Source: Hyphomicrobiales bacterium (GTDB taxonomy: Bacteria > Pseudomonadota > Alphaproteobacteria > Rhizobiales > Rhizobiaceae). From it: a stretch of DNA of 64,000 bases. The first letter of the stretch is position 1. Each line of letters opens with the position of its first letter. The stretch spans positions 1 through 64,000 of the forward strand of contig UCNE01000013.1 of the NCBI GenBank assembly GCA_900473685.1, written 5' to 3'. Shown one piece after another: positions 17,261 through 25,707 of the stretch. The translations under genes were made by a program, and so were the position numbers. The notes under the pieces are model-generated. The model was not told the DNA's origin. It did not search any database and worked only from the letters and a program-made list of their open reading frames with translations.

Positions 17261-18179
17261 CCGCATCCGGACCGACACCATGCCGCAAGGCGCAATCTGC
17301 GACCTCGTCACCCCCTTTCGCGACGATCAACTGGACGAAGCGGCTTTCGCTGAACTCGCCGAATGGCAGATCAACAGCGGCATCTCGGGCCTGCTCGTTG
17401 CCGGGCCGGCCGGAGAACCGTGGGCCTTGAGCGATGACGAGCGGATGCGATTGATCAGGCTTGCCGTCGCCGTCTCCGGTAACCGTGTCCCGGTTTTCGC
17501 AGGTACAGGCACGAACTGCACCGAAACTACAGTTGCCCGCACGGCAGAGGCGAAAAACCTGGGGGCCGATGCAGCCTATGTGGTGACGCCTTATTACAGC
17601 AAACCCGCGCAGGAAGGCCTGTTTCGCCACTTTCAGGCAATCGCCAGCCGCGTCGACCTGCTGCTGATTGTCGGCATCTCACCCCAGCGAACGGCGGCAG
17701 ATCTTTCACCCCGGACACTGGAGCGGCTGGCAGCACTACGGGCTGTCGTGGCAATGGCCGATGAGACGGGAGATATCGCGCGCCTTGTGGCAATGCCCGC
17801 AGCGTTGCGTCAACGGTTCGCGCTCTATTCCGGCGACGATCTGACGGCCATGCCGTTTACGCTGATGGGCGGTCGCGGCGTCATCTCGTCTGCCGCCAAT
17901 TTGGTGCCGCGCCTGACTGTCGCGCTGCACCAGGCGCTTGCAACCGGAAACCAGCAGTCGGCGTTGCGGCTGCAGGAGCGGCTCAGCCCGCTGTTCCAGG
18001 CCCTGGAACGCGAGCCCAGCCCGCCCGCGATCAAATATGGTCTCAGCCTGCTCAGAGGTATCCACGACGATGTCCGGCTGCCGTTGACCCCAGTCGTCGC
18101 GGAAACCACCGCCGCAATCCGCATGGCACTGGCACCTGTCCTGTGCAAACCGGAGCCGGCACGGCGGCAATTCCTATGA
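17253..18179 (+). CDS. DapA/NanA-family protein lacking catalytic residues
   Basis: A 308-residue (beta/alpha)8 protein of the dihydrodipicolinate synthase/N-acetylneuraminate lyase family, aligned over its whole length (GAICDLVTPF, VFAGTGTN, VTPYYSKPAQEGLFRHF, LYSGDDLTA, GGRGVISSAANLVP). The active site is lost. The Schiff-base lysine of the IKEATG motif is Ala169 (VVAMADETGD), the Thr-Thr of GTTGES is Pro-Ala (GPAGEP), and the tyrosine of LYNVPSRT is replaced (LIVGISPQRT). Only TPYY and the Arg of the RT pair remain. It cannot be a normal DapA; it may be a pseudoenzyme with binding or regulatory function, or be decaying. ATG at 17253 follows AAAGGAA and overlaps the previous frame. Confidence 0.85.
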   Translation: MSDRIRTDTMPQGAICDLVTPFRDDQLDEAAFAELAEWQINSGISGLLVAGPAGEPWALSDDERMRLIRLAVAVSGNRVPVFAGTGTNCTETTVARTAEAKNLGADAAYVVTPYYSKPAQEGLFRHFQAIASRVDLLLIVGISPQRTAADLSPRTLERLAALRAVVAMADETGDIARLVAMPAALRQRFALYSGDDLTAMPFTLMGGRGVISSAANLVPRLTVALHQALATGNQQSALRLQERLSPLFQALEREPSPPAIKYGLSLLRGIHDDVRLPLTPVVAETTAAIRMALAPVLCKPEPARRQFL

Positions 18180-18292
18180 GATTTTAACAACAAAGCCGCT
18201 CCTCACGCATGGAACGGCAATCACAGAATACGTATTTTATTGTGGCAATCAGGGCTTTACCGGTTGCAAACCTTCCATCGGAAAGAGCAGTC

Positions 18293-18436
18293 ATGCGGCA
18301 AGTTTCATCCAGTAGGCAGACACCGGGACTGATGGCACAAGACCGCAGCAGCCTGTCCGGTGCCGTCATCCGCCTGGCCGCAGTGTTTGCCTGCGCCGGC
18401 ACTATTCAGCTTCTGGCAGGCTGGATTCTGCGCTGA
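18293..18436 (+). CDS. Small single-span membrane protein (47 aa)
   Basis: A polar N-terminal half (RQVSSSRQTPGLMAQDRSS) is followed by one hydrophobic helix ending at the stop (AVIRLAAVFACAGTIQLLAG). ATG at 18293 is preceded by GGAAAGAG with about 6 bases spacing, which is why I favour it over the longer frame from 18209. No family recognised. Confidence 0.4.
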   Translation: MRQVSSSRQTPGLMAQDRSSLSGAVIRLAAVFACAGTIQLLAGWILR

Positions 18437-18499
18437 CGCGCAGAACCACAACACACCATCAACACCACTCCCTTAACAATACGAAGGTCTACAAGGATC

Positions 18500-18778
18500 A
18501 TGGGCAGTCGACATCCTCTCTCAAACACGCATTCCGCAACGCCGCGTTTCACCGTTGGCTGCGACCATCATGGCTGGTGGGTCGTACACGACCGGCTGGG
18601 CCGGGTCGGCGGGCTGTTTGCCAGCGAAGCCGCGGCGCTGCATTTTGCCGATGAGGAAAGCAATCATGATGCGCGCGCCGTATGCCGCGCACCGCCCGGA
18701 AAATGCGTCGAATTTGACGGCATGCCGGCGACAGCAGCCGCACCGGCACGCAACACTCCCCTGCGGCGCTACGCCTGA
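18500..18778 (+). CDS. Small hypothetical protein with aromatic beta core
   Basis: A 92-residue protein with a recognisable compact core, FTVGCDHHGWWVVHDRLGRV followed by GGLFASEAAALHFADEE. This resembles short rhizobial proteins of the DUF2188-like type (strand, turn, strand, then a helix). Two cysteines follow (AVCRAPPGKCVEF). AAGGATC stands directly before the ATG, and a good terminator follows the stop, so it is probably an expressed gene. Function unknown; no signal peptide. Confidence 0.55.
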   Translation: MGSRHPLSNTHSATPRFTVGCDHHGWWVVHDRLGRVGGLFASEAAALHFADEESNHDARAVCRAPPGKCVEFDGMPATAAAPARNTPLRRYA

Positions 18779-18783
18779 CCTTT

Positions 18784-18823
18784 GGGGCGCGCGCTTTCCC
18801 CGGCGGTCTGCGCCCCTTTTTTT
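18784..18823 (+). terminator. Intrinsic terminator
   Basis: GGGGCGC at 18784-18790 pairs with GCGCCCC at 18810-18816 and is followed by seven T residues and C. It lies five bases after the stop of the small gene ending at 18778. Confidence 0.8.
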
Positions 18824-18946
18824 CTTCGGATGATCGATAAGATTTGCCTCAAATACGGCAGTGCAATTTCACCACGGTGAAACGGCGGCGGGTTACAAAC
18901 GATCGATTGTCATATCTGAAGGAGCGCCCGGCAGGGCAGATCGTCC

Positions 18947-19285
18947 ATGACCCTGGTCGTTACCATGTCAGCCAACACGGCGGCTTACGCGGCGCAAGCC
19001 GTCAAGCCGTCCGCCCGCATCAGCGGTGATGGTCCGACCGACGAGGCGATCACCCTGCTCTCGGCCCGGCCGAAGGATGACGCGGCCAATACCCATGCCT
19101 CAGTCGCTGCGCTTCGCAGCCCGACATCATTGTCTCTCATGCTGATGAGCTCCAACAACAGCCGCCTGCCCCAAGGCACCCGCGGCGAAGCAGTCCGGCG
19201 CTACATGGAGTTCGGCCCGGACGATCCGGAGACCGATGAAAGCGACGAGGCATTAACCCCGGACGACGAAGCGGCCGGCCACTAA
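18947..19285 (+). CDS. Hypothetical protein, acidic tail
   Basis: A 112-residue frame with an Ala/Ser/Leu-rich middle and an acidic C-terminus (FGPDDPETDESDEALTPDDE). No known motif; the N-terminus (TLVVTMSANTAAYAAQA) is only weakly signal-like. The ribosome site (CAGGGCAG about 9 bases before the ATG) is modest and ATG 18965 is an alternative. Probably a lineage-restricted protein, or a chance frame. Confidence 0.4.
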   Translation: MTLVVTMSANTAAYAAQAVKPSARISGDGPTDEAITLLSARPKDDAANTHASVAALRSPTSLSLMLMSSNNSRLPQGTRGEAVRRYMEFGPDDPETDESDEALTPDDEAAGH

Positions 19286-19306
19286 ACCGCATCCGGTCAA
19301 ACGATA

Positions 19307-19328
19307 ACGGCGCAGTTTCCTGCGCCGT
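19307..19328 (-). terminator. Hairpin between converging genes
   Basis: ACGGCGCA (19307-19314) pairs perfectly with TGCGCCGT (19321-19328) around GTTTCC. On the minus strand it lies just behind the copper-chaperone gene stop (19356) and is followed by TATCGTTTG, a poor U-run. Probably a shared, weak terminator. Confidence 0.5.
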
Positions 19329-19355
19329 CATCTATCCGCTCAAAATACGCAGATC

Positions 19356-20342
19356 CTATTTGTGCTTATGCGCGCCACCGGCGGCGGTGCCAACCGAAAG
19401 CACGTAATCAACCTTGCCTGCCTTTTCGAAGGTCAGCGTTACCGGAATGCTGTCACCCTCTGCGAACGGCTTTTTCACATCCATGAACATCAGGTGGAGG
19501 CCGCCGGATTGAAGCGTGACGGTTTCGCCGGCCGGAACAGCGATGCCGCCGTCCAGCTTGCGCATCTTCATCACGTCGTTCTGCATGGTCATCTCGTGCA
19601 GCTCGACACGGCCTGCAGCCACGCTTTCGACCGATAGCAGCGTGTCGTCTTCAGCGCCGTCGTTCTTGATGATGAAGCCGCCACCGCCGACCTTGGCGCC
19701 GGGCAGCATCGCCTTGACCGCGCCGCCGGAAATCTCCAGCGAGCCGGCCTTGACCGGTGCGCCCTCGGGAGCACCCATGCCCGTCATCGCCGCCATGTCG
19801 TGATGATCATGGCCGCCAGCCTTGGCGGGCGCCACCGTCACGGCCGGCGCCGGATGCTCCAGCGCATGGGCGCTCTGGCCTTCTGCGGGAATCTCGTCCC
19901 AGACGACCTTGTCCGTGGCACCGCAAAGCTGGGTCACCGGAAAGGTGATCTGCGTTTCCGTGTCGAAGCCGGAGATTTTGCCGCTGATGACGAAGGTGTC
20001 GTAATAATCGTCTGACAGGTTGCCATTTTTCCAGCGGATTTCCAGCGGGCCTGACGTCACCGTCTTTCCGTGATTGTCATAGCTCTTCTGGTAGTCGCCC
20101 TTGATGATCTCAAGCTCCCAGCCGGCCTTGGGCTGTGGCTTGGCGAAGACGAAACCCTCCGGCAGCTTGACCTGCACTTCGGTGGTGGCCTTACCGTCGC
20201 AGCCGTGCGGGATTTGCAGCACGGCCTTGAAATTGCTTTCGGACGCCACTTCGTCGGTTTCGAACGAGGCGTGTGCTTGGGCCGAGGCGGCAGCGCCCAG
20301 CGAAAGTGCGAGTGCAAGAAGGGTTGTTCTGGTCTGTGTCAT
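19356..20342 (-). CDS. YcnI-PCu(A)C fusion, periplasmic copper chaperone
   Basis: Exported protein of 328 residues joining two copper-handling domains. A signal peptide (LLALALSLGAAASAQA) is cut to leave His as residue 1 (HASFETDEV), as in YcnI/DUF1775 proteins where this His binds Cu(II). The DUF1775 domain runs to about residue 150. A His/Met-rich linker follows (GGHDHHDMAAMTGMG), then a PCu(A)C domain with the Cu(I) set His-Met...Met...His-x-Met (ELHEMTMQNDVMKM and GLHLMFMDV). Such proteins deliver copper to cytochrome oxidase. GGAGACAG precedes the ATG. It follows a small exported CxxC protein on the same strand, probably one operon. Confidence 0.92.
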   Translation of the reverse strand: MTQTRTTLLALALSLGAAASAQAHASFETDEVASESNFKAVLQIPHGCDGKATTEVQVKLPEGFVFAKPQPKAGWELEIIKGDYQKSYDNHGKTVTSGPLEIRWKNGNLSDDYYDTFVISGKISGFDTETQITFPVTQLCGATDKVVWDEIPAEGQSAHALEHPAPAVTVAPAKAGGHDHHDMAAMTGMGAPEGAPVKAGSLEISGGAVKAMLPGAKVGGGGFIIKNDGAEDDTLLSVESVAAGRVELHEMTMQNDVMKMRKLDGGIAVPAGETVTLQSGGLHLMFMDVKKPFAEGDSIPVTLTFEKAGKVDYVLSVGTAAGGAHKHK

Positions 20343-20448
20343 CGATCTGTCTCCGGACCGGAGCCGGCACGCATGGCAGGACGGTCAACGCCGCGTCAGG
20401 CGGCTGAATGCTCTGGGATATTCTTGAAAGTCGCCAAAGGCGGTGTGG

Positions 20449-20844
20449 TCAGAGCGAAATCGGAGGCGCGCGCGATTGTGGCAGCAGGCGCGGATGCGAC
20501 ACGAAGCGTGTTTTGAAATCATACTGGCCGGAAACAAGAAATGCCGAGCAGATGACGAGATAGCCCTCGCCCGCCGGTTCCGGCAAAAGCACGGAGCCCG
20601 AAAGCCGGCAATAGTCACAGACCGGTGCCAGTCCCTCATGCGAAGAACCGTGGCCCTTGCCGTCGACCCCATCAAGGCCGAAACAGATTGCGCCGATCGT
20701 GCCGTCCGGCAGCAGATAGTCGGCTGCGATCGATGGCGTGATCTGGCGGGCAAACGCAGGCTGATGGGCGAAGGACAGAAACAGCAGTGCGAGCGCTGAA
20801 AGCACCCGCACCGTCATCCGCATCTGTCGCCCGGCTTTCGCCAT
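20449..20844 (-). CDS. Exported CxxC protein, DUF2946-like
   Basis: A 131-residue protein with an N-terminal signal peptide (VRVLSALALLFLSFAHQPAFA) and a single CxxC pair (PVCDYCRLSGSVLLPEP), the hallmark of short DUF2946-type proteins found in copper-acquisition loci. A third Cys is at ICSAF. It lies 106 bases upstream of, and codirectional with, the YcnI-PCu(A)C gene, which supports a role in periplasmic copper handling. GGAG precedes ATG 20844. The gene is divergent from the gcv riboswitch leader. Confidence 0.65.
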   Translation of the reverse strand: MAKAGRQMRMTVRVLSALALLFLSFAHQPAFARQITPSIAADYLLPDGTIGAICFGLDGVDGKGHGSSHEGLAPVCDYCRLSGSVLLPEPAGEGYLVICSAFLVSGQYDFKTRFVSHPRLLPQSRAPPISL

Positions 20845-21014
20845 TGATGATCTCCGTCTCCGGAAAATGCGTTATCTGCTGGGCGGGAAAAATGCAAAGG
20901 CTGATTTTCTCCGTCAGCGCGGATGGCTGAAACAGCGACGACAAAAATCTGTTCGGGCGCGACATTTTGCGCTTGCCAAGCCGCTGGCATCGCCGTTATC
21001 TGACATCGATCTTG

Positions 21015-21165
21015 TTGGGAGAATCCGGGTAACACCGGTGCCGAAGGAGCAACCGCCCCGGAAACTCTCAGGCCAAAGGACCAGCAAGGTGCCGGTAGGA
21101 CTCTGGAGAGAAGCGGTTTCGCTCGCCGAAGGGATAACAATCTCAGGCAAAGGGACAGAGGGGGC
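21015..21165 (+). promoter_or_regulatory. Tandem glycine riboswitch (gcvT element)
   Basis: Two consecutive aptamers of the gcvT type are readable. The first runs from GGGAGA at 21017, through GCCGAAGGAGCAA and CTCAGGCCAAAGGACC. The second begins at GGACTCTGGAGAGA (about 21098), through GCCGAAGGGATAAC and CTCAGGCAAAGGGACAGAG. This is the double-aptamer glycine riboswitch, placed directly upstream of gcvT; in relatives glycine binding switches the gcv operon on. No terminator hairpin is obvious between it and the gene, so control may be at translation initiation. Confidence 0.95.
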
Positions 21166-21235
21166 TCGAGGATACGTCGCACACAATGCGCCGTGGAGAT
21201 GAGCCGGCGCGTCGCGCCAGACCTGGAGGCCGGAC

Positions 21236-22375
21236 TTGAACGCAGATTCCCCTTTGAAACAGACGCCGCTGCATGCGTTGCACGTGTCGCTTAGCGCCCG
21301 CATGGTGCCGTTTGCCGGCTACGACATGCCGGTGCAATACCCCACCGGGGTAATGAAGGAGCACCTTCACACCCGCTCCGCCGTCGGCCTTTTCGATGTC
21401 TCGCATATGGGACAGGTCATTTTGCGCCCGAAATCCGGCCGGATCGAAGATGCCGCGCTGGCACTCGAAAAGCTGGTGCCGGTCGATGTGCTCGGTCTTG
21501 CCGAAGGCCGTCAGCGCTATGCGCTGTTTACCGATAATGACGGCCATATCCTCGACGACCTGATGGTCGCCAATCGCGGCGATCACCTCTTCCTCGTCGT
21601 CAATGCGTCCTGCAAGGAAGCCGATTTCGCCCATCTGCAAAAGCATCTCGGCGACACCTGCGAACTGACCCTTCTGGATGACCGCGCGCTGATCGCGTTG
21701 CAGGGGCCGCGCGCCGAATCCGTGCTCGCCGAACTCTGGGCCGACATCGCCACCATGCGCTTCATGGATGTGGCTGAAGCCGCCCTGCACGACGTTCCCT
21801 GCATCATTTCGCGCTCCGGCTATACCGGCGAGGACGGTTTTGAAATTTCGATCCCGGCTGCCTCTGCCGAAGACGTGACGCGCCGGATTCTCGAACATCC
21901 CGATGTCATGCCGATCGGCCTTGGCGCCCGCGATTCTCTGCGTCTCGAGGCGGGCCTTTGTCTCTACGGCAATGACATCGACACCACGACGACACCGGTC
22001 GAAGCTGGTCTTGAGTGGGCCATGCAGAAGGCGCGCCGCGCTGGCGGCGCCCGCGAAGGGGGTTTCCCCGGAGCCCACGCCATTCTTGGCCAGTTCGCCG
22101 AAGGTGCCGGCCGCCGCCGCGTTGGCCTGAAGCCGGAAGGCAAGGCGCCCGTTCGTGGCGGCGCGCCGCTGTTTGCCGATGCCGAAGGCAAGGTACCGGT
22201 TGGCACCGTTACATCAGGTGGCTTTGGCCCGAGTGCCGATCATCCCGTCGCCATGGGCTATGTCGACAAGGCCCATACTGCCAATGGCACAAAACTTTTC
22301 GCGGAGGTGCGGGGCAAATATCTGCCGATCACCGTGTCCGCCCTTCCCTTCGTCACCCCGACCTACAAACGCTGA
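21236..22375 (+). CDS. gcvT: Glycine cleavage T protein (aminomethyltransferase)
   Basis: Transfers the methylene group of the aminomethyl-lipoyl H protein to tetrahydrofolate, releasing ammonia. The 379-residue sequence shows the GcvT folate-binding fold: MVPFAGYDMPVQY, VGLFDVSHMGQ, ALQGPRAE, ISRSGYTGEDGFEI, ARDSLRLEAGLCLYG, VGTVTSGGFGPS and VAMGYVD. The start is a TTG at 21236 preceded by GGAGG at 6 bases; no in-frame ATG with a ribosome site exists before the conserved N-terminus. First gene of the riboswitch-controlled gcvTHP operon, 15 bases before gcvH. Confidence 0.97.
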   Translation: MNADSPLKQTPLHALHVSLSARMVPFAGYDMPVQYPTGVMKEHLHTRSAVGLFDVSHMGQVILRPKSGRIEDAALALEKLVPVDVLGLAEGRQRYALFTDNDGHILDDLMVANRGDHLFLVVNASCKEADFAHLQKHLGDTCELTLLDDRALIALQGPRAESVLAELWADIATMRFMDVAEAALHDVPCIISRSGYTGEDGFEISIPAASAEDVTRRILEHPDVMPIGLGARDSLRLEAGLCLYGNDIDTTTTPVEAGLEWAMQKARRAGGAREGGFPGAHAILGQFAEGAGRRRVGLKPEGKAPVRGGAPLFADAEGKVPVGTVTSGGFGPSADHPVAMGYVDKAHTANGTKLFAEVRGKYLPITVSALPFVTPTYKR

Positions 22376-22390
22376 TCAGGAGCTGAACCC

Positions 22391-22753
22391 ATGCTGAAAT
22401 TTACCGATGAACACGAATGGCTGAAAATCGAGGGTGATATCGCAACCGTCGGCATCACCGCCCATGCTGCGGAGCAGCTCGGCGACCTCGTCTTCGTAGA
22501 ACTGCCGGAATCCGGCACGGCGCTCGACAAGGGCGCAACCGCTGCCACCGTCGAATCCGTCAAGGCTGCCTCCGACGTCTATTGTCCACTTGATGGCGAG
22601 ATCGTCGAAAGCAACCAGGCCATCGTCGATGATCCGGCGCTGGTCAACAGCGACCCGCAGGGCGCCGGCTGGTTCTTCAAGCTGAAACTCTCCGACCCGT
22701 CGTCCGTCAACGCCCTTCTGGACGAAGCGGCCTACAAGGAGCTTATCGCCTGA
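22391..22753 (+). CDS. gcvH: Glycine cleavage H protein
   Basis: Lipoyl carrier of the glycine cleavage complex, shuttling the aminomethyl group from P to T and electrons to L. The 120-residue sequence has the H-protein core ([20 protein letters not shown]), the lipoylation site Lys58 ([13 protein letters not shown]), and the C-terminal [10 protein letters not shown]. The ATG follows AGGAGC. Its TGA shares one base with the gcvP start codon (TGATG), so the two are translationally coupled. Confidence 0.97.
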   Translation: MLKFTDEHEWLKIEGDIATVGITAHAAEQLGDLVFVELPESGTALDKGATAATVESVKAASDVYCPLDGEIVESNQAIVDDPALVNSDPQGAGWFFKLKLSDPSSVNALLDEAAYKELIA

Positions 22754-25617
22754 TGAGCATGCCGAAGGATTTCACCTTTACCGACTACAAGCCGTATGAC
22801 TTCGCCAACCGGCGGCATATCGGCCCCTCGCCCGATGAAATGACGGCGATGCTCAAGGTCGTTGGCTATCCCAGCCTCGACGCCATGATCGACGACACCG
22901 TGCCGCCGTCGATCCGCCAGAAGGCCCCGCTTGCCTGGGGTGCTGCCATGACCGAGCGCGAGGCGCTCGACAAGATGCGTGAAACGGCAAACCTCAACAA
23001 GAAACTCGTGTCGCTGATCGGCCAGGGCTATTACGGCACGATCACACCGCCGGTCATCCAGCGCAACATCCTGGAAAACCCCGCCTGGTACACGGCCTAC
23101 ACGCCCTACCAGCCGGAAATCAGCCAGGGCCGCCTTGAGGCTCTGCTCAACTACCAGACGATGGTCTGCGACCTGACCGGTCTCGATGTCGCCAACGCGT
23201 CGCTGCTCGATGAAGCAACCGCTGCCGCCGAAGCCATGGCCATGGCGGAACGCGTGGCAAAGTCCAAGGCGAAGGCCTTCTTCGTCGACGAGAACTGCCA
23301 CCCGCAGACCATCGCCCTTTTGAAGACGCGCGCCCAGCCGCTCGGCTGGTCGATCGTCATCGGCAACCCGTTCACCGATCTCGATCCGGTCGATGTCTTT
23401 GGTGCGATCTTCCAGTATCCGGGCACCTATGGCCATGTTCACGACTTCACCGGCCTGATTGCACGACTGCACCAGACGGGTGCGATCGCCACGGTTGCTG
23501 CCGATCCGCTGGCACTGGCGCTTCTGAAATCCCCCGGCGAAATGGGCGCCGATATCGCCATCGGCTGTACCCAGCGTTTTGGCGTACCCGTTGGTTACGG
23601 TGGCCCGCATGCGGCTTACATGGCAGTCAAGGACGCCTACAAGCGCTCGATGCCCGGTCGCCTCGTCGGCGTTTCGCAGGATAGCCGTGGCAACCGTGCC
23701 TACCGCCTGTCGCTGCAGACCCGCGAACAACATATCCGCCGTGAAAAGGCCACATCGAACATCTGCACCGCACAGGTGCTGCTTGCCGTCATGGCCTCGA
23801 TGTATGCCGTCTTCCATGGTCCCAAGGGCATCAAGGCGATCGCCCAAAGCGTCCACCAGAAGGCTGTTCTGCTGGCACTCGGCCTGGAAAAGCTTGGCTA
23901 CACGGTCGAGCCGGATGTGTTCTTCGACACGGTGACTGTCGACGTCGGCAAGTTGCAGGGCATCATCCTGAAGACGGCCGTGGCCGAAGAAGTCAACCTG
24001 CGCCGCATTGGCACCACCAAGATCGGCATCAGCCTTGACGAGCGTTCGCGCCCGGTAACGCTGGAAGCCGTCTGGCGCGCATTTGGCGGTGATTTCAAGG
24101 TCGAGGATTTCGACGCCGGTTATCGCCTGCCCGAAACCCTGCTGCGTACCAGTGAATACCTGACGCATCCTATCTTCCACATGAACCGTGCGGAAAGCGA
24201 GATGACCCGCTATATCCGCCGGCTGTCGGACCGGGACCTGGCGCTCGACCGCTCGATGATCCCGCTCGGCTCCTGCACGATGAAGCTGAACGCAACAGCC
24301 GAGATGCTGCCGATCACTTGGCCCGAATTTTCCGAAATTCATCCCTTCGTGCCGGCCGACCAGGCCGAAGGGTATCGCCACATGATCACCGATCTGTCGC
24401 AGAAGCTCTGCCAGATCACCGGTTATGACGCGGTCTCTATGCAGCCGAATTCGGGTGCACAGGGCGAATATGCCGGACTTCTGACCATCCGTGCGTATCA
24501 CCGCGCCAACGGCAACGATCATCGCGATGTCTGCCTGATCCCGACATCGGCGCATGGCACCAATCCGGCTTCGGCCCAAATGGTTGGCATGAAGGTCGTC
24601 GTCGTTAAGGTCAGCGACAACGGCGATATCGACATGGACGATTTCCGTGCGAAGGCCGACCAGCATGCCGCAAACCTCTCCTGCTGCATGATCACCTACC
24701 CGTCGACCCACGGCGTGTTCGAGGAAAATGTCCGCGAGATCTGCGACATCGTCCACAAGCATGGCGGTCAGGTCTATATCGACGGCGCCAACATGAACGC
24801 CATGGTCGGGCTTGCCCGTCCCGGTGATATCGGCGGCGATGTCAGCCACCTCAACCTGCACAAGACCTTCTGCATTCCGCATGGCGGCGGCGGTCCGGGC
24901 ATGGGACCGATCGGCGTCAAGGCGCATCTCGCCCCTTACCTGCCCGGCCATCCGGAAACCGATGGCGGCGAAGGTGCGGTTTCGGCTGCTCCGTTCGGCT
25001 CGGCTTCCATCCTGCCGATCTCCTGGAGCTACTGCCTGATGATGGGCGGCGAAGGGCTCACGCAGGCGACCAAGGTGGCGATCCTCAACGCCAACTATAT
25101 CGCGGCCCGGCTGAAGGGCGCCTATGATGTCCTCTACAAGTCAGCCAAGGGGCGCGTGGCGCATGAGTGCATCATCGATACCCGTCCGCTGGTCGACAGC
25201 GCCGGCGTCACCGTTGATGACGTGGCCAAGCGCCTGATCGACTGCGGCTTTCACGCCCCGACCATGAGCTGGCCGGTGGCCGGCACGCTGATGATCGAGC
25301 CGACGGAATCGGAAACCAAGGCCGAACTCGATCGCTTCTGCGAAGCCATGCTGGCCATTCGCGCCGAAGCGCAGGCGATCGAAGACGGCAAGATGGACCG
25401 GACCAACAACCCGCTGAAGAACGCACCGCACACGGTTGAGGATCTGGTCGGCGAATGGGATCGCCCCTATTCGCGCGAACAGGCCTGCTACCCGCCGGGC
25501 GCTTTCCGCGTTGACAAATACTGGTCGCCGGTCAACCGGGTCGACAATGTCTTTGGTGACCGCAACCTCGTCTGCACCTGCCCGCCACTGGAAGATTATG
25601 CCGAGGCAGCAGAATAA
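22753..25617 (+). CDS. gcvP: Glycine dehydrogenase (decarboxylating), P protein
   Basis: PLP enzyme that decarboxylates glycine and loads the aminomethyl group on GcvH. It is the single-chain (P1-P2 fused) form of 954 residues, the usual length in Proteobacteria. The N-terminal half contains [11 protein letters not shown] and [19 protein letters not shown]. The catalytic C-terminal half has [22 protein letters not shown] and the PLP lysine near residue 704 in [20 protein letters not shown]. It closes the riboswitch-controlled operon and is followed by a strong terminator. The L protein (lipoamide dehydrogenase) is not in this window. Confidence 0.98.
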   Translation: MSMPKDFTFTDYKPYDFANRRHIGPSPDEMTAMLKVVGYPSLDAMIDDTVPPSIRQKAPLAWGAAMTEREALDKMRETANLNKKLVSLIGQGYYGTITPPVIQRNILENPAWYTAYTPYQPEISQGRLEALLNYQTMVCDLTGLDVANASLLDEATAAAEAMAMAERVAKSKAKAFFVDENCHPQTIALLKTRAQPLGWSIVIGNPFTDLDPVDVFGAIFQYPGTYGHVHDFTGLIARLHQTGAIATVAADPLALALLKSPGEMGADIAIGCTQRFGVPVGYGGPHAAYMAVKDAYKRSMPGRLVGVSQDSRGNRAYRLSLQTREQHIRREKATSNICTAQVLLAVMASMYAVFHGPKGIKAIAQSVHQKAVLLALGLEKLGYTVEPDVFFDTVTVDVGKLQGIILKTAVAEEVNLRRIGTTKIGISLDERSRPVTLEAVWRAFGGDFKVEDFDAGYRLPETLLRTSEYLTHPIFHMNRAESEMTRYIRRLSDRDLALDRSMIPLGSCTMKLNATAEMLPITWPEFSEIHPFVPADQAEGYRHMITDLSQKLCQITGYDAVSMQPNSGAQGEYAGLLTIRAYHRANGNDHRDVCLIPTSAHGTNPASAQMVGMKVVVVKVSDNGDIDMDDFRAKADQHAANLSCCMITYPSTHGVFEENVREICDIVHKHGGQVYIDGANMNAMVGLARPGDIGGDVSHLNLHKTFCIPHGGGGPGMGPIGVKAHLAPYLPGHPETDGGEGAVSAAPFGSASILPISWSYCLMMGGEGLTQATKVAILNANYIAARLKGAYDVLYKSAKGRVAHECIIDTRPLVDSAGVTVDDVAKRLIDCGFHAPTMSWPVAGTLMIEPTESETKAELDRFCEAMLAIRAEAQAIEDGKMDRTNNPLKNAPHTVEDLVGEWDRPYSREQACYPPGAFRVDKYWSPVNRVDNVFGDRNLVCTCPPLEDYAEAAE

Positions 25618-25630
25618 CCGTAAACAGGAA

Positions 25631-25654
25631 GGGGCGCTCGATGCGCCCCTTTTT
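25631..25654 (+). terminator. Intrinsic terminator of gcvTHP
   Basis: GGGGCGC (25631-25637) and GCGCCCC (25643-25649) form a perfect stem with a TCGAT loop, followed by TTTTT. It lies 13 bases after the gcvP stop. Confidence 0.92.
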
Positions 25655-25707
25655 CATAATGCCGTCCTTGTGCACCGACGCTCGCCCGCATTCCACTTTC
25701 CCTGAGA

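Noticed and set aside
22732..24951. Very long open frame opposite gcvP
   Set aside because: It is the antisense shadow of a high-GC gene; gcvP shows all family motifs on the plus strand, and the reverse product resembles no protein family.
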